Made by a program: the position numbers and the translations under genes
Shown: positions 56,259-64,000 of the stretch, piece by piece
Layout: each line of letters opens with the position of its first letter
How positions within the stretch are numbered: position 1 is the first letter of the stretch
The notes under the pieces: model-generated
Told to the model about the DNA's origin: nothing
Database searches by the model: none
Seen by the model: the letters and a program-made list of their open reading frames with translations, nothing else
NCBI GenBank assembly: GCA_017306015.1
Contig: JAFKJK010000008.1
Location: forward strand, 1-64,000
Origin: Propionibacteriaceae bacterium
Lineage (GTDB): Bacteria; Actinomycetota; Actinomycetes; Propionibacteriales; Propionibacteriaceae
Direction: 5' to 3'
DNA length: 64,000 nucleotides

Positions 56259-58913
56259 TCAGGTGCGCGGCGACGTGCTGACCAGCAATTCGGCCAGCGT
56301 CAGCGAGGACCGTCCCAGCAGGTCGGAGACCTGATACCGGCAGGAGAAGCCGTCGGCGAGCACCACGGCGTCCGGGCCGGCAGCCTCGATGGCGGGCAGC
56401 AGTTGCGTCCCCGCGACGGCGACCGAGACGTCGTAGTGGCCCTCCTCGACGCCGAAATTGCCGGCCAGGCCACAGCAGCCGGTCACCGTGACGACGTCGG
56501 CACCGGTCCGTGCCAGCAGCGCGGCATCGGCGTCCCAGCCGAGGACGGACGCGTGGTGGCAGTGCGGCTGCGCCACCACGGTGAGCCCGGTCAGGTCCGG
56601 AGGTGTCCAGTCTGTGGTGGCGAGCAGTTCCGCGAGCGTGTGGACGCCGGCGCGCACCTCGGCCAGCCGCGGATCGTCGACCAGGTCGGCGGCGTCGGAG
56701 CGCCACACCGCAAGGCAGCTCGGTTCCAGGCCGAGCACCGGCGTCCCCGCCGCGATCACCGGATGCAGCACGTCGATCGCGTGCCGGAGCAGTCCTGCGG
56801 CGTGGTCGCGCTGGCCGGTCGTGATCCAGGTCAGCCCGCAACAGGCCGTCTGCTCCAGGATCCGGGGGGCGAAACCGGCCCGTTGGAGCACCTCGACCAC
56901 CGCGGCCAGCCGGCCGGAGTCCAGGTTGGCCGTGAAGTCGTCCACCCAGACGACCACCGGGCGCCCGCTCGTGGCGGAGGCCGTCCGCGCCCTCGGGGTG
57001 AACCGCGGGACGGTCCGGCGCGGGTCGATGCCGGCCAGGCGCCCGGCGAGCCTCGTCCCGGCCAGCGCATTCGCCACCGCCGGTAGCCCCGGGACGGCGG
57101 TGACCAGCCGGGCCCAGGTCGGCAACCACCCCAGCGAGTAGTGGGTCCGCGGGCGGAGCCGGCCGCGGTAGCGCTCGGCCAGCAGCTTCGACTTCGCCGT
57201 GGCGATGTCGGTGCCGGTCGGGCACTCGCTGGCGCACGCCTTGCACGACAGGCAGAACTCCAGCGCCTCGGCCACCTCCGGGGCGGACCAGCCACCGGTC
57301 ACCAGCCGGCCGTCCGCCATCTCCTGCAGCGTCCGCGCCCGGCCGCGGGTGGAGTCCACCTCGCGTCCCGTCGCCTGGTAGGACGGACACATCGTGCCGC
57401 TGTGGGTGAGGCACTTGCCGACCCCGGTGCACCGCTCCGCGCCCAGCGCGGGCAGTGGCCGCCGCAGGTCGGCGTCCAGCGGACGCGGGTCGACCAGCAC
57501 GCCGGGGTTGAGCAGATCGTCGGGATCGAAGATGTGCTTGACCGCGCCGAACAGCGCGATCGCCTCGGGGGAGTACATCCGCGACAGGAGTTCTGAGCGG
57601 GCGCGGCCATCCCCGTGCTCTCCGGAGAGCGAGCCGCCATAGCCGACCACCAGCTCGGCTGCTTGTTCGACGAAGCGCCGGTAGCCGGCGATCCCGTCCG
57701 TCGTGGCGAGGTCGAAGTCGATCCGGACGTGGACGCAGCCTTCTCCGAAGTGGCCGTACGGCAGTCCGCGCAGCCCATGGGACGCGAGCAGCGCGTCGAA
57801 GTCCCGCAGGTAGGCGCCGAGTGCCTCCGGCGGCACCGCGGCGTCCTCCCAGCCGCCGTAGGCGGGACGGTCGAGGGCGACCGCCGCCCGCCCGGCCGCG
57901 TCGGAGCGGGCCCTCCACAACTCGGCAGTGCGGGCGGGGTCGGTGAGCACGACGCTGCCGAGACCGCCGGTCGAGTGAGCGAGCTCCGCTGCCCGGGCGG
58001 CGACCTCGGCGGGGTCGTCCCCGGCGAGCTCGACGATCACCCAGCTGTCACCGTCCGGCAGGCCGGCGACCTCCAGCAGCCGGCGGTCGATGCCCTCGAC
58101 GGCCGTCGGTCGCAGCGGCAGGACGACCGGCATCGCGTCCGCTGCCGTGGCCATGTCGGCGAAGCCCAGCACGACCAGCGCCGAGTGCACCGGTGCTTCG
58201 ACCAGCCGGACGGTCGCGCCGGTCACCACGCTCAGCGTCCCCTCGCTGCCGGCGAGGAAGCGCGCCACGTCGAAGCCGTGTTCGGGGAGCAGGTGTTCCA
58301 GCGAGTAGCCGGACACCTGTCGGGAGAACCGGCCGAACTCGGTGCGGATGACGCCGAGATTGGCCAGCACGAGGTCGTGCAGGCTGCGCAATGTGGGGGA
58401 GTCGTCCGGACGGGTACCTGGACCGACGCCCAGCCGTTCGCCGGTGCCGGTGACCAGATCGAGGCCGACGAGGTTGTCCGCCGTCCGCCCGTAGCCGAGC
58501 GCCCGGGCGCCGCAGGCGTTGTTGCCGATCATCCCGCCGATCGTGCAGCGGTCGACCGTCGCCGGGTCCGGCCCGAAGCGGAGGCCGTGCGCCGACGCGG
58601 CCCGGGTCAGGTCGGCCGCGACCACGCCTGGCTCGACGCGAGCCGTCCGTCCGTCGGGATCGAGGTCGAGGATCCGGTTGAGGGACCGGCAGTCGATCAC
58701 CACGCCCGGCCCGATCGCGTTTCCGGCGATCGACGTGCCGGCACCCCTGGCGGTGACTGGACGTCCGGACGCCCGTGCCTCGTCGACGACCGCGACGAGT
58801 TCTGCCGTGGTGGCCGGCCGGGCGACGGCAGCCGGTGGCACTCGCTGCAGCGAGGCGTCCGAGGTGTAGAGCGCACGCGCCAGCGTGCTGGTGTCCAGGC
58901 GGACGCCGGTCAC
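56259..58913 (-). CDS. FAD-linked oxidase fused to Fe-S/CCG domains (D-2-hydroxyacid or D-lactate dehydrogenase type)
   Basis: An 884-residue respiratory-type flavoprotein. The N-terminal half is a GlcD/Dld-like FAD domain (RGAGTSIAGNAIGPGVVID; GGMIGNNACGARALGYGRT) with its cap (SGEHGDGRARSELL). The C-terminal half has two Fe-S cysteine clusters (CTGVGKC...MCPSY and CLSCKACASECP) and two CCG motifs (CCGLTWITTG; CCGLAGNFG) that bind a further cluster. The fused layout matches actinobacterial D-lactate/glycolate/2-hydroxyacid dehydrogenases. It follows the MarR gene with no gap (stop TAG then GTG), so the two form an operon. Confidence 0.88.
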   Translation of the reverse strand: MTGVRLDTSTLARALYTSDASLQRVPPAAVARPATTAELVAVVDEARASGRPVTARGAGTSIAGNAIGPGVVIDCRSLNRILDLDPDGRTARVEPGVVAADLTRAASAHGLRFGPDPATVDRCTIGGMIGNNACGARALGYGRTADNLVGLDLVTGTGERLGVGPGTRPDDSPTLRSLHDLVLANLGVIRTEFGRFSRQVSGYSLEHLLPEHGFDVARFLAGSEGTLSVVTGATVRLVEAPVHSALVVLGFADMATAADAMPVVLPLRPTAVEGIDRRLLEVAGLPDGDSWVIVELAGDDPAEVAARAAELAHSTGGLGSVVLTDPARTAELWRARSDAAGRAAVALDRPAYGGWEDAAVPPEALGAYLRDFDALLASHGLRGLPYGHFGEGCVHVRIDFDLATTDGIAGYRRFVEQAAELVVGYGGSLSGEHGDGRARSELLSRMYSPEAIALFGAVKHIFDPDDLLNPGVLVDPRPLDADLRRPLPALGAERCTGVGKCLTHSGTMCPSYQATGREVDSTRGRARTLQEMADGRLVTGGWSAPEVAEALEFCLSCKACASECPTGTDIATAKSKLLAERYRGRLRPRTHYSLGWLPTWARLVTAVPGLPAVANALAGTRLAGRLAGIDPRRTVPRFTPRARTASATSGRPVVVWVDDFTANLDSGRLAAVVEVLQRAGFAPRILEQTACCGLTWITTGQRDHAAGLLRHAIDVLHPVIAAGTPVLGLEPSCLAVWRSDAADLVDDPRLAEVRAGVHTLAELLATTDWTPPDLTGLTVVAQPHCHHASVLGWDADAALLARTGADVVTVTGCCGLAGNFGVEEGHYDVSVAVAGTQLLPAIEAAGPDAVVLADGFSCRYQVSDLLGRSSLTLAELLVSTSPRT

Positions 58914-59387
58914 CTATCCGACCAGGGCGGGTTCGGGGCCGTCGATGACCGCACGCATCAGCCGTCCCAGCGCGGCGAAGTCCTCCGGGTCGACGCGGTC
59001 CACCAGGATCTCGCGCACCGACTGCACGTGGGTCGGCGCAGCGCGTACCAGCAGGCTCCACCCGTGCTCGGTCATGGTGGCGATCACTCCGCGGCGATCG
59101 GACGGACACGCGCGGCGGGTGACCAGGCCCTTGGACTCCATCCGGGCCACCGTGTGGGTGAGCCGGGAGCGCGACTGCCTGGCGCTGTGGGCGAGGTCCG
59201 ACATCCGCAGGCTGCGCCGCTCGGCCTCGGACAGTTGCACGAGGATCTCGTACTCGGCCAGGTCGAGGCCGAAGGGCCGCAGGGCCAGCTCGAGATGTTC
59301 GTTGATCCGGGTCACGCCCGAGAGGAAGGCTCGCCAGTCCCGCTGCTGCTCAGCGTCGAGCCAGCGGGGCTCACTCGTGTCGGGCAT
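58914..59387 (-). CDS. MarR-family regulator
   Basis: A 157-residue winged-helix repressor: LAEYEILVQLSEAERRSLRMSDLAHSARQSRSRLTHTVARMESKGLVTRR is the MarR DNA-binding core (recognition helix followed by the wing), flanked by dimerisation helices. TAAGCT ends six bases before the ATG, so the mRNA is probably leaderless. A TTGA-N4-TCAA palindrome lies ten bases further upstream. It probably represses itself, the downstream oxidase gene and possibly the divergent acyl-CoA ligase. Confidence 0.88.
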   Translation of the reverse strand: MPDTSEPRWLDAEQQRDWRAFLSGVTRINEHLELALRPFGLDLAEYEILVQLSEAERRSLRMSDLAHSARQSRSRLTHTVARMESKGLVTRRACPSDRRGVIATMTEHGWSLLVRAAPTHVQSVREILVDRVDPEDFAALGRLMRAVIDGPEPALVG

Positions 59388-59408
59388 GGCCTCAGCTTAC
59401 CAAGAAAG

Positions 59409-59420
59409 TTGACGGTTCAA
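59409..59420 (-). promoter_or_regulatory. TTGA-N4-TCAA palindrome at the MarR promoter
   Basis: TTGACGGTTCAA overlaps the -35 region of the MarR promoter (-10 TAAGCT at 59394-59399). Size and half-sites fit a MarR operator. A second site with the same half-sites and spacing lies upstream of the RutE-like gene. Confidence 0.45.
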
Positions 59421-59534
59421 TGATTCTGCCGTGCGTGCGGTCGGGCACCGTCGCTTTCCCGTCCGCTGCCTCCAGCCTAGACTGCCCACACGGTTCGACG
59501 ATGACCGATCCACGGGTGTCCGGGAGGGAGCGCA

Positions 59535-61358
59535 ATGACGAGCGACGACCAGGCCTTGTCCGAGTTGACCAATGTCGGCCAGTTGCTGGCCTGGCGGGTG
59601 GCCCGGAGTCCCGAGCGGGAGGCCTTCCGTTACCGCGATGCGGACGAGAACTGGGTGAGTCTCACCTGGACGCAGACCTGGCAGCGGGTGCGGACACTCG
59701 CCGCCGGCCTGCTGGCGCTCGGGCTGGAGCCCGAGCAGCGCGTCTCGATCGTGGCTGGCACGAGGATCGAGTGGGTGCTCGCCGATCTCGCGATCAACTG
59801 CGCCGGCGGGGCGACGACCACGATCTACCCGAACACCACCGGCAGCGACTTCCAGTACATCCTGGTTGATTCAGAGTCGGTGCTGGTGATCGCGGAGGAC
59901 GCCGAGCAGGTCGCGAAACTGGACGCCGATCCGGCCGCGGCCGCCGGGATCCACCATGTGGTCGTGATGGACGGCGAGGGCGACGGCGAGCGCGTCCTGT
60001 CCTGGAAGCAGTTCGAGGAGGCCGGTGAGAAGCTCCTCTCCGCAACCCCGGACGCCGTGGACGCCATGCTGGACGCGATCCGTCCCGACAACCTCGCCAC
60101 CTTGATCTACACCTCCGGTACCACCGGCCAGGCGAAGGGCGTCGAACTGCTGCACAGCTGCTGGCTGTACGAGGGCCGGACGCTGAAGCAGATGGAGATC
60201 ATTCCCGAGGGCTACACCCAGTACCTGTGGCTGCCGCTGTCGCACGTGTTCGGCAAGGCGCTGATCGCTGCCCAGCTGGCCATCGGCTTCGCCAGCGCGG
60301 TGGACGGCCGGATCGACAAGATCGTGGCCGGGCTCGGCGAGGTGAGCCCGGAGTTCATGTGCGGAGCGCCGCGGATCTTCGAGAAAGTCCGTGCCGCCGT
60401 CCTGCTGTCGTCGCCGCGGGGCGCCGTGAAGGACCGGATCGCACGCTGGGCGTTCGCCGTCGGCCGTGCGTCCCGGGAGTACCGGCTGGACGGCCGGCCG
60501 ATGCCGGTCTCGATGCGGCTCGCCTACTCGGTCGCCGACCACCTGGTGTTCAGCAAGCTCAAGGAGCGGATGGGCGGCAACATCCAGTTCTTCATCTCGG
60601 GATCGGCGAAGCTCAGCGCCCAGGTCCAGGCGTGGTTCTACTCCGCGGGCCTGCTGGTCGTGGAGGGCTACGGGATGACCGAGACCAGTGCGATCAGCTG
60701 CTTCAACGTGCCGTGGCTGCCCCGCTTCGGGACGGTCGGGCCGGCGCTGCCCGGCACCGAGCTGCGGATCGCCGAGGACGGCGAGGTGCTGATCAAGGGG
60801 CCCGGGGTCATGCGTGGCTACCACAACGACCCGGAGCACACGGCGGAGGTCATCGTCGACGGCTGGTTCCACACCGGCGACATCGGCGAACTGGACGCCG
60901 ACGGGTACCTGTCGATCACCGACCGCAAGAAGGACCTGATGAAGACCTCCGGCGGCAAGTACGTCGCGCCGGCGAAGGTGGAGAGCGTGATCGCGGCGAC
61001 CATCCCCTATGTCTCGCAGGTGGTGGCCGTCGGGGACGGCCGCAAGTACATCTCGGCCCTGCTGACGATGGACCGGGACAACCTCGCGAAGTGGGCGGCG
61101 CGTCACCAGCTCGGCGACCTTTCCTACGAGGAACTCACCCAGCGTCCCGAACTGCGGCACACCCTGGAGCGGTTCATGAAGTCGGCCAACGGAAAGCTGG
61201 AGCGCTGGGAGACCGTCAAGCAGTTCGCCGTGCTGCCGGCCGAGTTCAGCGTGGACGACGGCGGCGTCACGCCGAACATGAAGATCCGCCGCAAGGTGGT
61301 GGCCGAGCGCTTCGCCGACGTGGTGGCGTCCCTGTACGACGACGAACCCGTCGAGTGA
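59535..61358 (+). CDS. Long-chain acyl-CoA ligase (FadD15-like)
   Basis: A 607-residue AMP-forming ligase that activates fatty acids with ATP and CoA. Motifs: phosphate loop YTSGTTGQAKG (192-202), GYGMTETSA, and the hinge DRKKDLMKTSGGKYVAP typical of FadD15/long-chain ligases. GGGAGGGAG precedes the ATG, and TAGACT (59478-59483) is a likely -10. Its stop overlaps the GTG of the thioesterase gene (GTGA), so acyl-CoA making and breaking enzymes are co-translated. It diverges from the MarR gene. Confidence 0.92.
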   Translation: MTSDDQALSELTNVGQLLAWRVARSPEREAFRYRDADENWVSLTWTQTWQRVRTLAAGLLALGLEPEQRVSIVAGTRIEWVLADLAINCAGGATTTIYPNTTGSDFQYILVDSESVLVIAEDAEQVAKLDADPAAAAGIHHVVVMDGEGDGERVLSWKQFEEAGEKLLSATPDAVDAMLDAIRPDNLATLIYTSGTTGQAKGVELLHSCWLYEGRTLKQMEIIPEGYTQYLWLPLSHVFGKALIAAQLAIGFASAVDGRIDKIVAGLGEVSPEFMCGAPRIFEKVRAAVLLSSPRGAVKDRIARWAFAVGRASREYRLDGRPMPVSMRLAYSVADHLVFSKLKERMGGNIQFFISGSAKLSAQVQAWFYSAGLLVVEGYGMTETSAISCFNVPWLPRFGTVGPALPGTELRIAEDGEVLIKGPGVMRGYHNDPEHTAEVIVDGWFHTGDIGELDADGYLSITDRKKDLMKTSGGKYVAPAKVESVIAATIPYVSQVVAVGDGRKYISALLTMDRDNLAKWAARHQLGDLSYEELTQRPELRHTLERFMKSANGKLERWETVKQFAVLPAEFSVDDGGVTPNMKIRRKVVAERFADVVASLYDDEPVE

Positions 61359-62251
61359 CCTACACCTGCCGGGTTCCGCTCCGCTGGGTCGACCTGGACG
61401 CCCAGGGCCACGTCAACAACGCCGTCGTCGCCGACTACCTGCAGGAGGCGCGGGTCGGCTGGCTGCTGTCCGGGCCGAACGCGCATCTGCTCGGCAGCTC
61501 GACGATGGTGGTCTCGCACCAGGTCGAGTACCTCGCACCGGTGCTGTTCGACACCCGTCCGGTCGAGGTGCAGCTCGCTGTCGGGATCGTCGGTGCCGCC
61601 CGGTTCGCGCTGGGCTACTCCGTCGTGCAGGACGGACGGCTGCTCGCCCGCGCCCGTTCGATGCTGTGCCTGTTCGACTACGACGCCGGCCGGCCCCGCC
61701 GGATGACGAATGCCGAGCGGGCCTGGTTCTCCGCGCAGTCCCAGGCCCTGGATCCCTTCGCCTCGCTCGGCAGTTGGCGGGTGGCCGAGCGTGCCCACAC
61801 CTACGGCTTCGTCGTCCGCTGGTCCGACCTCGACCCGTACGGCCACGTCAACAATGTCCGGGTGTTCGACTTCGTCGCCGAGGCCCGGATCCGGATGGGA
61901 CCGGACGGCTCCGACACCCGGATGCAACTCGCCGCCGAGCAGGGACTCACCTGGATGGTCGCCCGGCAGGACGTGGACTACCTCGGCCAGATCGCCCACC
62001 GCACCGAGCCGTACCAGGTGCGGTCGGCGATCGGACGGGTGGGACGGACGTCGGTGACGATCGTCGCGCAGGTCGAGGATCCGGTCGACGGCGCCGTGCT
62101 CGCGCGTACGAACACGGTCCTGGTCAGCGGAGACGCGTCCGGGCGTCCGGTCCCGTTGCCGGCCGACATGCTCGCTGCCGCGCAGCGCTGGCCGGCCGAG
62201 GTCAGCTCCGCGGGTGCCGCGAGGACGCTCGGACGACCAGTTCGGGAATGA
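61355..62251 (+). CDS. Acyl-CoA thioesterase with two hotdog domains
   Basis: A 298-residue protein made of two 4-hydroxybenzoyl-CoA-thioesterase-type hotdog domains. Each has its own active-site block: LRWVDLDAQGHVNNAVV near the start and VRWSDLDPYGHVNNVRV after about residue 150. Both keep the catalytic Asp, so both sites may work. FAT/YbgC-like acyl-CoA thioesterases have this motif. It is translationally coupled to the acyl-CoA ligase. The last 50 bases overlap, tail to tail, the end of the LacI gene on the other strand. Confidence 0.88.
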   Translation: MTYTCRVPLRWVDLDAQGHVNNAVVADYLQEARVGWLLSGPNAHLLGSSTMVVSHQVEYLAPVLFDTRPVEVQLAVGIVGAARFALGYSVVQDGRLLARARSMLCLFDYDAGRPRRMTNAERAWFSAQSQALDPFASLGSWRVAERAHTYGFVVRWSDLDPYGHVNNVRVFDFVAEARIRMGPDGSDTRMQLAAEQGLTWMVARQDVDYLGQIAHRTEPYQVRSAIGRVGRTSVTIVAQVEDPVDGAVLARTNTVLVSGDASGRPVPLPADMLAAAQRWPAEVSSAGAARTLGRPVRE

Positions 62252-63194
62252 ACAGTTCGGCGGGCCGGCCGGTCAGCAGCAGGTCGGCGGCCGCCCAGCC
62301 GAGTTCGCGCATGGGCTGGCGCACCGACGTCAGCGGGACGGCGAGCTCGGTGTCGAGGAAGAGGTCGTCGTAGCCGACCACCGAGACCTCCTCGGGCACC
62401 CGGACCCCACGCTCGCGCAACGCGCGGAGCACCCCGAGCGCGACGATGTCGTTGACGCTGAACACGGCCGTCGGCGGACGCTCCGAGGCCAGCAGCTGTG
62501 CGGTCGCGGCCTCGCCGGCGCTGGCATTGGGATGGGCGAGGTGCACGACCTCGAGCACGTCGGACGGGTCGAGCCCGGCGGCCCGGACGGCTTCGATGGC
62601 GCCCTGGAGCCGCAGTTCGCTGGGACGCATGTTCTCGGCCGCCGCGAGGAAGGCGACCCTGCGGTGGCCCTGTTCGAGGAGGTGCTCCACGGCGAGCCGT
62701 CCGCCGCGAGCGCTGTCCACCCCCACCGAGGGCAGGCTGCCGGGCTCGGCGTCCATCAGCACCGAGCGCAGGCCGATCCGTTCGAGTTCGGCGAGCCGCT
62801 CGATCGTGCCGTCCATCGGCGTGATCAGGACGCCGCGGACGCCCTGCTCGGCGAGCATCCGCAGCAGCCGGGCCTCCCGCTCGGCGTCGCCGTCGGAGCT
62901 GCAGATGATCAGCGACAGGCCCTCGGAGTCCAGCCGGTCCTCGATGCCGCGGAGGAGCCCGGTGTAGAACGGGTTGCTGACGTCGGAGACGACGGCGCCG
63001 ACGGTCGTGGTCGCCCCGGAGCGGAGGTTGCGGGCCGTGGCATTGCGATGGAAGTGCAGCTGGGCCATGGCCGCCTCGACCGCGTCCAGGGTCTTCGGGC
63101 TGACGATCTGGGGCCGGTTCAGGACATTCGACACGGTGCCGACGGAGACGCCGGCCAGTCTCGCGACATCCTTGATGCTCGGACGGTGTTCCAC
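62202..63194 (-). CDS. LacI-family regulator
   Basis: A 330-residue repressor: SIKDVARLAGVSVGTVSNVLNRPQIVSPKT is the LacI DNA-binding domain, followed by the sugar-sensing domain (VSDVSNPFYTGLLRGIEDRL; VFSVNDIVALGVLRAL; VSVVGYDDL; LTSVRQPM). The GTG with GGGAGG upstream is preferred; other GTGs within 15 codons are possible. No sugar gene is adjacent in the window, so the target is unknown. It is 13 bases downstream of the dihydroorotase gene, perhaps in the same transcript. Confidence 0.88.
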   Translation of the reverse strand: MEHRPSIKDVARLAGVSVGTVSNVLNRPQIVSPKTLDAVEAAMAQLHFHRNATARNLRSGATTTVGAVVSDVSNPFYTGLLRGIEDRLDSEGLSLIICSSDGDAEREARLLRMLAEQGVRGVLITPMDGTIERLAELERIGLRSVLMDAEPGSLPSVGVDSARGGRLAVEHLLEQGHRRVAFLAAAENMRPSELRLQGAIEAVRAAGLDPSDVLEVVHLAHPNASAGEAATAQLLASERPPTAVFSVNDIVALGVLRALRERGVRVPEEVSVVGYDDLFLDTELAVPLTSVRQPMRELGWAAADLLLTGRPAELFIPELVVRASSRHPRS

Positions 63195-63207
63195 CGGCAC
63201 CTCCCTC

Positions 63208-64000
63208 TCACCCGCGCTGGTAGCTGATCCTGCCACGGAAGACGGTGGCGACGACGGGATCGGGCAGTTCGCGGCCGTGATACGGGTTGTTCCGGCCCCG
63301 CGAGGCGGAGGCGTCCGCGTCGACGACGGCCCGCGCGGACGGGTCGACGAGCACCAGGTTCGCCGGTTCGCCGATCGCCAACCGGCCGCCCTGGCCGGGG
63401 ACCTGGCCGATCCGGGCCGGCGTGGAGGACATCCGTCGCACCAGCGTCGGCCAGTCGATCCGTCCGGTGTTCACCATCACGTCGACGACCACGGCGAGGG
63501 CCTGCTCCAGGCCGAGCATGCCGGGCAGGGCGACGTCGAAGGGATGGTCCTTGTCCTGGCGGGCGTGGGGGGCGTGGTCGGTGGCGACGATGTCGATCGT
63601 CCCGTCGGCAAGGGCCTCGCGGACCGCGTCCAGGTGCTCGGAGGTGCGCAGCGGCGGGTTCACCTTGAAGGTGGTGTCGTAGCCGGCCACCAGCGGGGTG
63701 TCCAGGAGGAGGTGGTGCGGGGTGACCTCTGCGGTCACCTGGACGCCGCGCCGCTTCGCCCACCGGATCACCTCGACGCTCTCGGCGGTGGAGACGTGGC
63801 AGACGTGCAGCCGGGAGCCGGCCAGCTCGGCCAACTGGACGTCGCGGGCCACGATCACGCTCTCGGCCTGGGACGGCCAGCCGGGCAGGCCGAGGCGCCC
63901 GGACCACTCCGACTCGTGGCAGCAGGCGTCCGTCCCGGCCAGGCGGGGATCCTGGGAGTGCTGGGCGATGACGCCGCCGAACGGCTTCACGTAGGTGAGG
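63208..64000 (-). CDS. pyrC: Dihydroorotase, C-terminal part (cut by window edge)
   Basis: The frame is open to the last base, so the N-terminus with the HxH metal motif is outside the window. What is present matches type I dihydroorotase, the third step of pyrimidine synthesis: IAQHSQDPRL, RLHVCHVSTAESVEVIRWAKRRG, VTAEVTPHHLLLDT, KVNPPLRTSEHLDAVREALADG, IDIVATDHAPHARQDK (metal and catalytic residues) and GMLGLEQALAVVVD. The stretch DACCHESEWSGRLGLPGWP departs from the usual MNEGxVSxxLGLPGxP. Allantoinase is the nearest alternative but fits the KVNPPLR and DHAPH blocks less well. Confidence 0.9.
   Translation of the reverse strand, partial: LTYVKPFGGVIAQHSQDPRLAGTDACCHESEWSGRLGLPGWPSQAESVIVARDVQLAELAGSRLHVCHVSTAESVEVIRWAKRRGVQVTAEVTPHHLLLDTPLVAGYDTTFKVNPPLRTSEHLDAVREALADGTIDIVATDHAPHARQDKDHPFDVALPGMLGLEQALAVVVDVMVNTGRIDWPTLVRRMSSTPARIGQVPGQGGRLAIGEPANLVLVDPSARAVVDADASASRGRNNPYHGRELPDPVVATVFRGRISYQRG

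Noticed and set aside
1..64000. tRNA, rRNA or tmRNA genes
   Set aside because: I read both strands for T-loop and anticodon-stem patterns and rRNA-like stretches and saw none; a covariance-model search would be needed to exclude them fully.

Overview
The window comes from a high-GC actinobacterium. Base composition is strongly G/C, start codons are often GTG, genes overlap by ATGA/GTGA/TGATG, and many -10 boxes of the TANNNT type sit 6-8 bases before a start codon with no Shine-Dalgarno (leaderless mRNAs). Family content agrees: a DUF222/HNH protein, a family-5 uracil-DNA glycosylase, a FadD15-like acyl-CoA ligase and EttA. A relative of the Propionibacteriales is a reasonable guess, but no rRNA or other phylogenetic marker is present. 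I saw no tRNA, rRNA, CRISPR array or intact transposase. The content is mostly chromosomal housekeeping and accessory metabolism. Layout: bases 1-1400 hold the end of an HNH gene and a repeat field of palindromic elements. Bases 1415-8870 carry a DUF2252 protein, a TetR regulator with twin operators in front of an oleate hydratase, a uracil-DNA glycosylase, and an AbrB-like protein coupled to a membrane-anchored PEP-synthase/rifampin-phosphotransferase-like enzyme. Bases 8880-9790 are a second repeat field with a 34-bp tandem array and five longer units. Bases 9800-15515 hold an MFS transporter divergent from an alpha-galactosidase/GPH sugar symporter pair and an HdeD-like protein. Bases 15516-15953 are a third repeat field with two 85-bp REPIN-like elements. 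Bases 15954-31923 hold envelope and small-metabolism genes: an HtrA-like protease divergent from an SLC13 permease, a DMT-type protein, a VOC protein, an unassigned polytopic membrane protein, an NmrA-like reductase, a VanZ-RDD fusion, a PQQ-propeller lipoprotein, a large NlpC/P60 protein, serine acetyltransferase, a glutamine amidotransferase, a RutE-like reductase and a lipase-like hydrolase. Bases 32176-39425 are one minus-strand malto-oligosaccharide operon: alpha-glucosidase, binding protein, two permeases, alpha-amylase, LacI. It is led by a promoter whose -10 is abutted by a perfect 17-bp LacI-type operator. It has no ATPase of its own. Bases 39681-46423 are a second minus-strand operon: TetR, two membrane-fusion proteins, two ABC ATPases with complementary defects, and two ABC-2 permeases joined by a 22-codon mini-ORF. 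It looks like a split YbhF-type exporter. A perfect 27-bp operator covers its leaderless promoter. Bases 46454-52509 run the other way: a GT-C glycosyltransferase, a PrsW-like membrane protease and two dynamin-like GTPases with overlapping codons, followed by an SSB paralogue preceded by two DnaA-box-like sites. Bases 53119-64000 hold EttA, a duplicated secreted protein, a MarR/FAD-FeS oxidase pair divergent from an acyl-CoA ligase/double-hotdog thioesterase pair, a second LacI regulator, and the C-terminal part of dihydroorotase cut by the window edge. Themes that tie genes together are lipid handling (oleate hydratase, acyl-CoA ligase, thioesterase), oligosaccharide uptake and cleavage (alpha-galactosidase, alpha-glucosidase, amylase) and envelope maintenance. 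The most novel-looking pieces are the PrsW-dynamin operon, the asymmetric ABC exporter with its bridging mini-ORF, and the three repeat fields.
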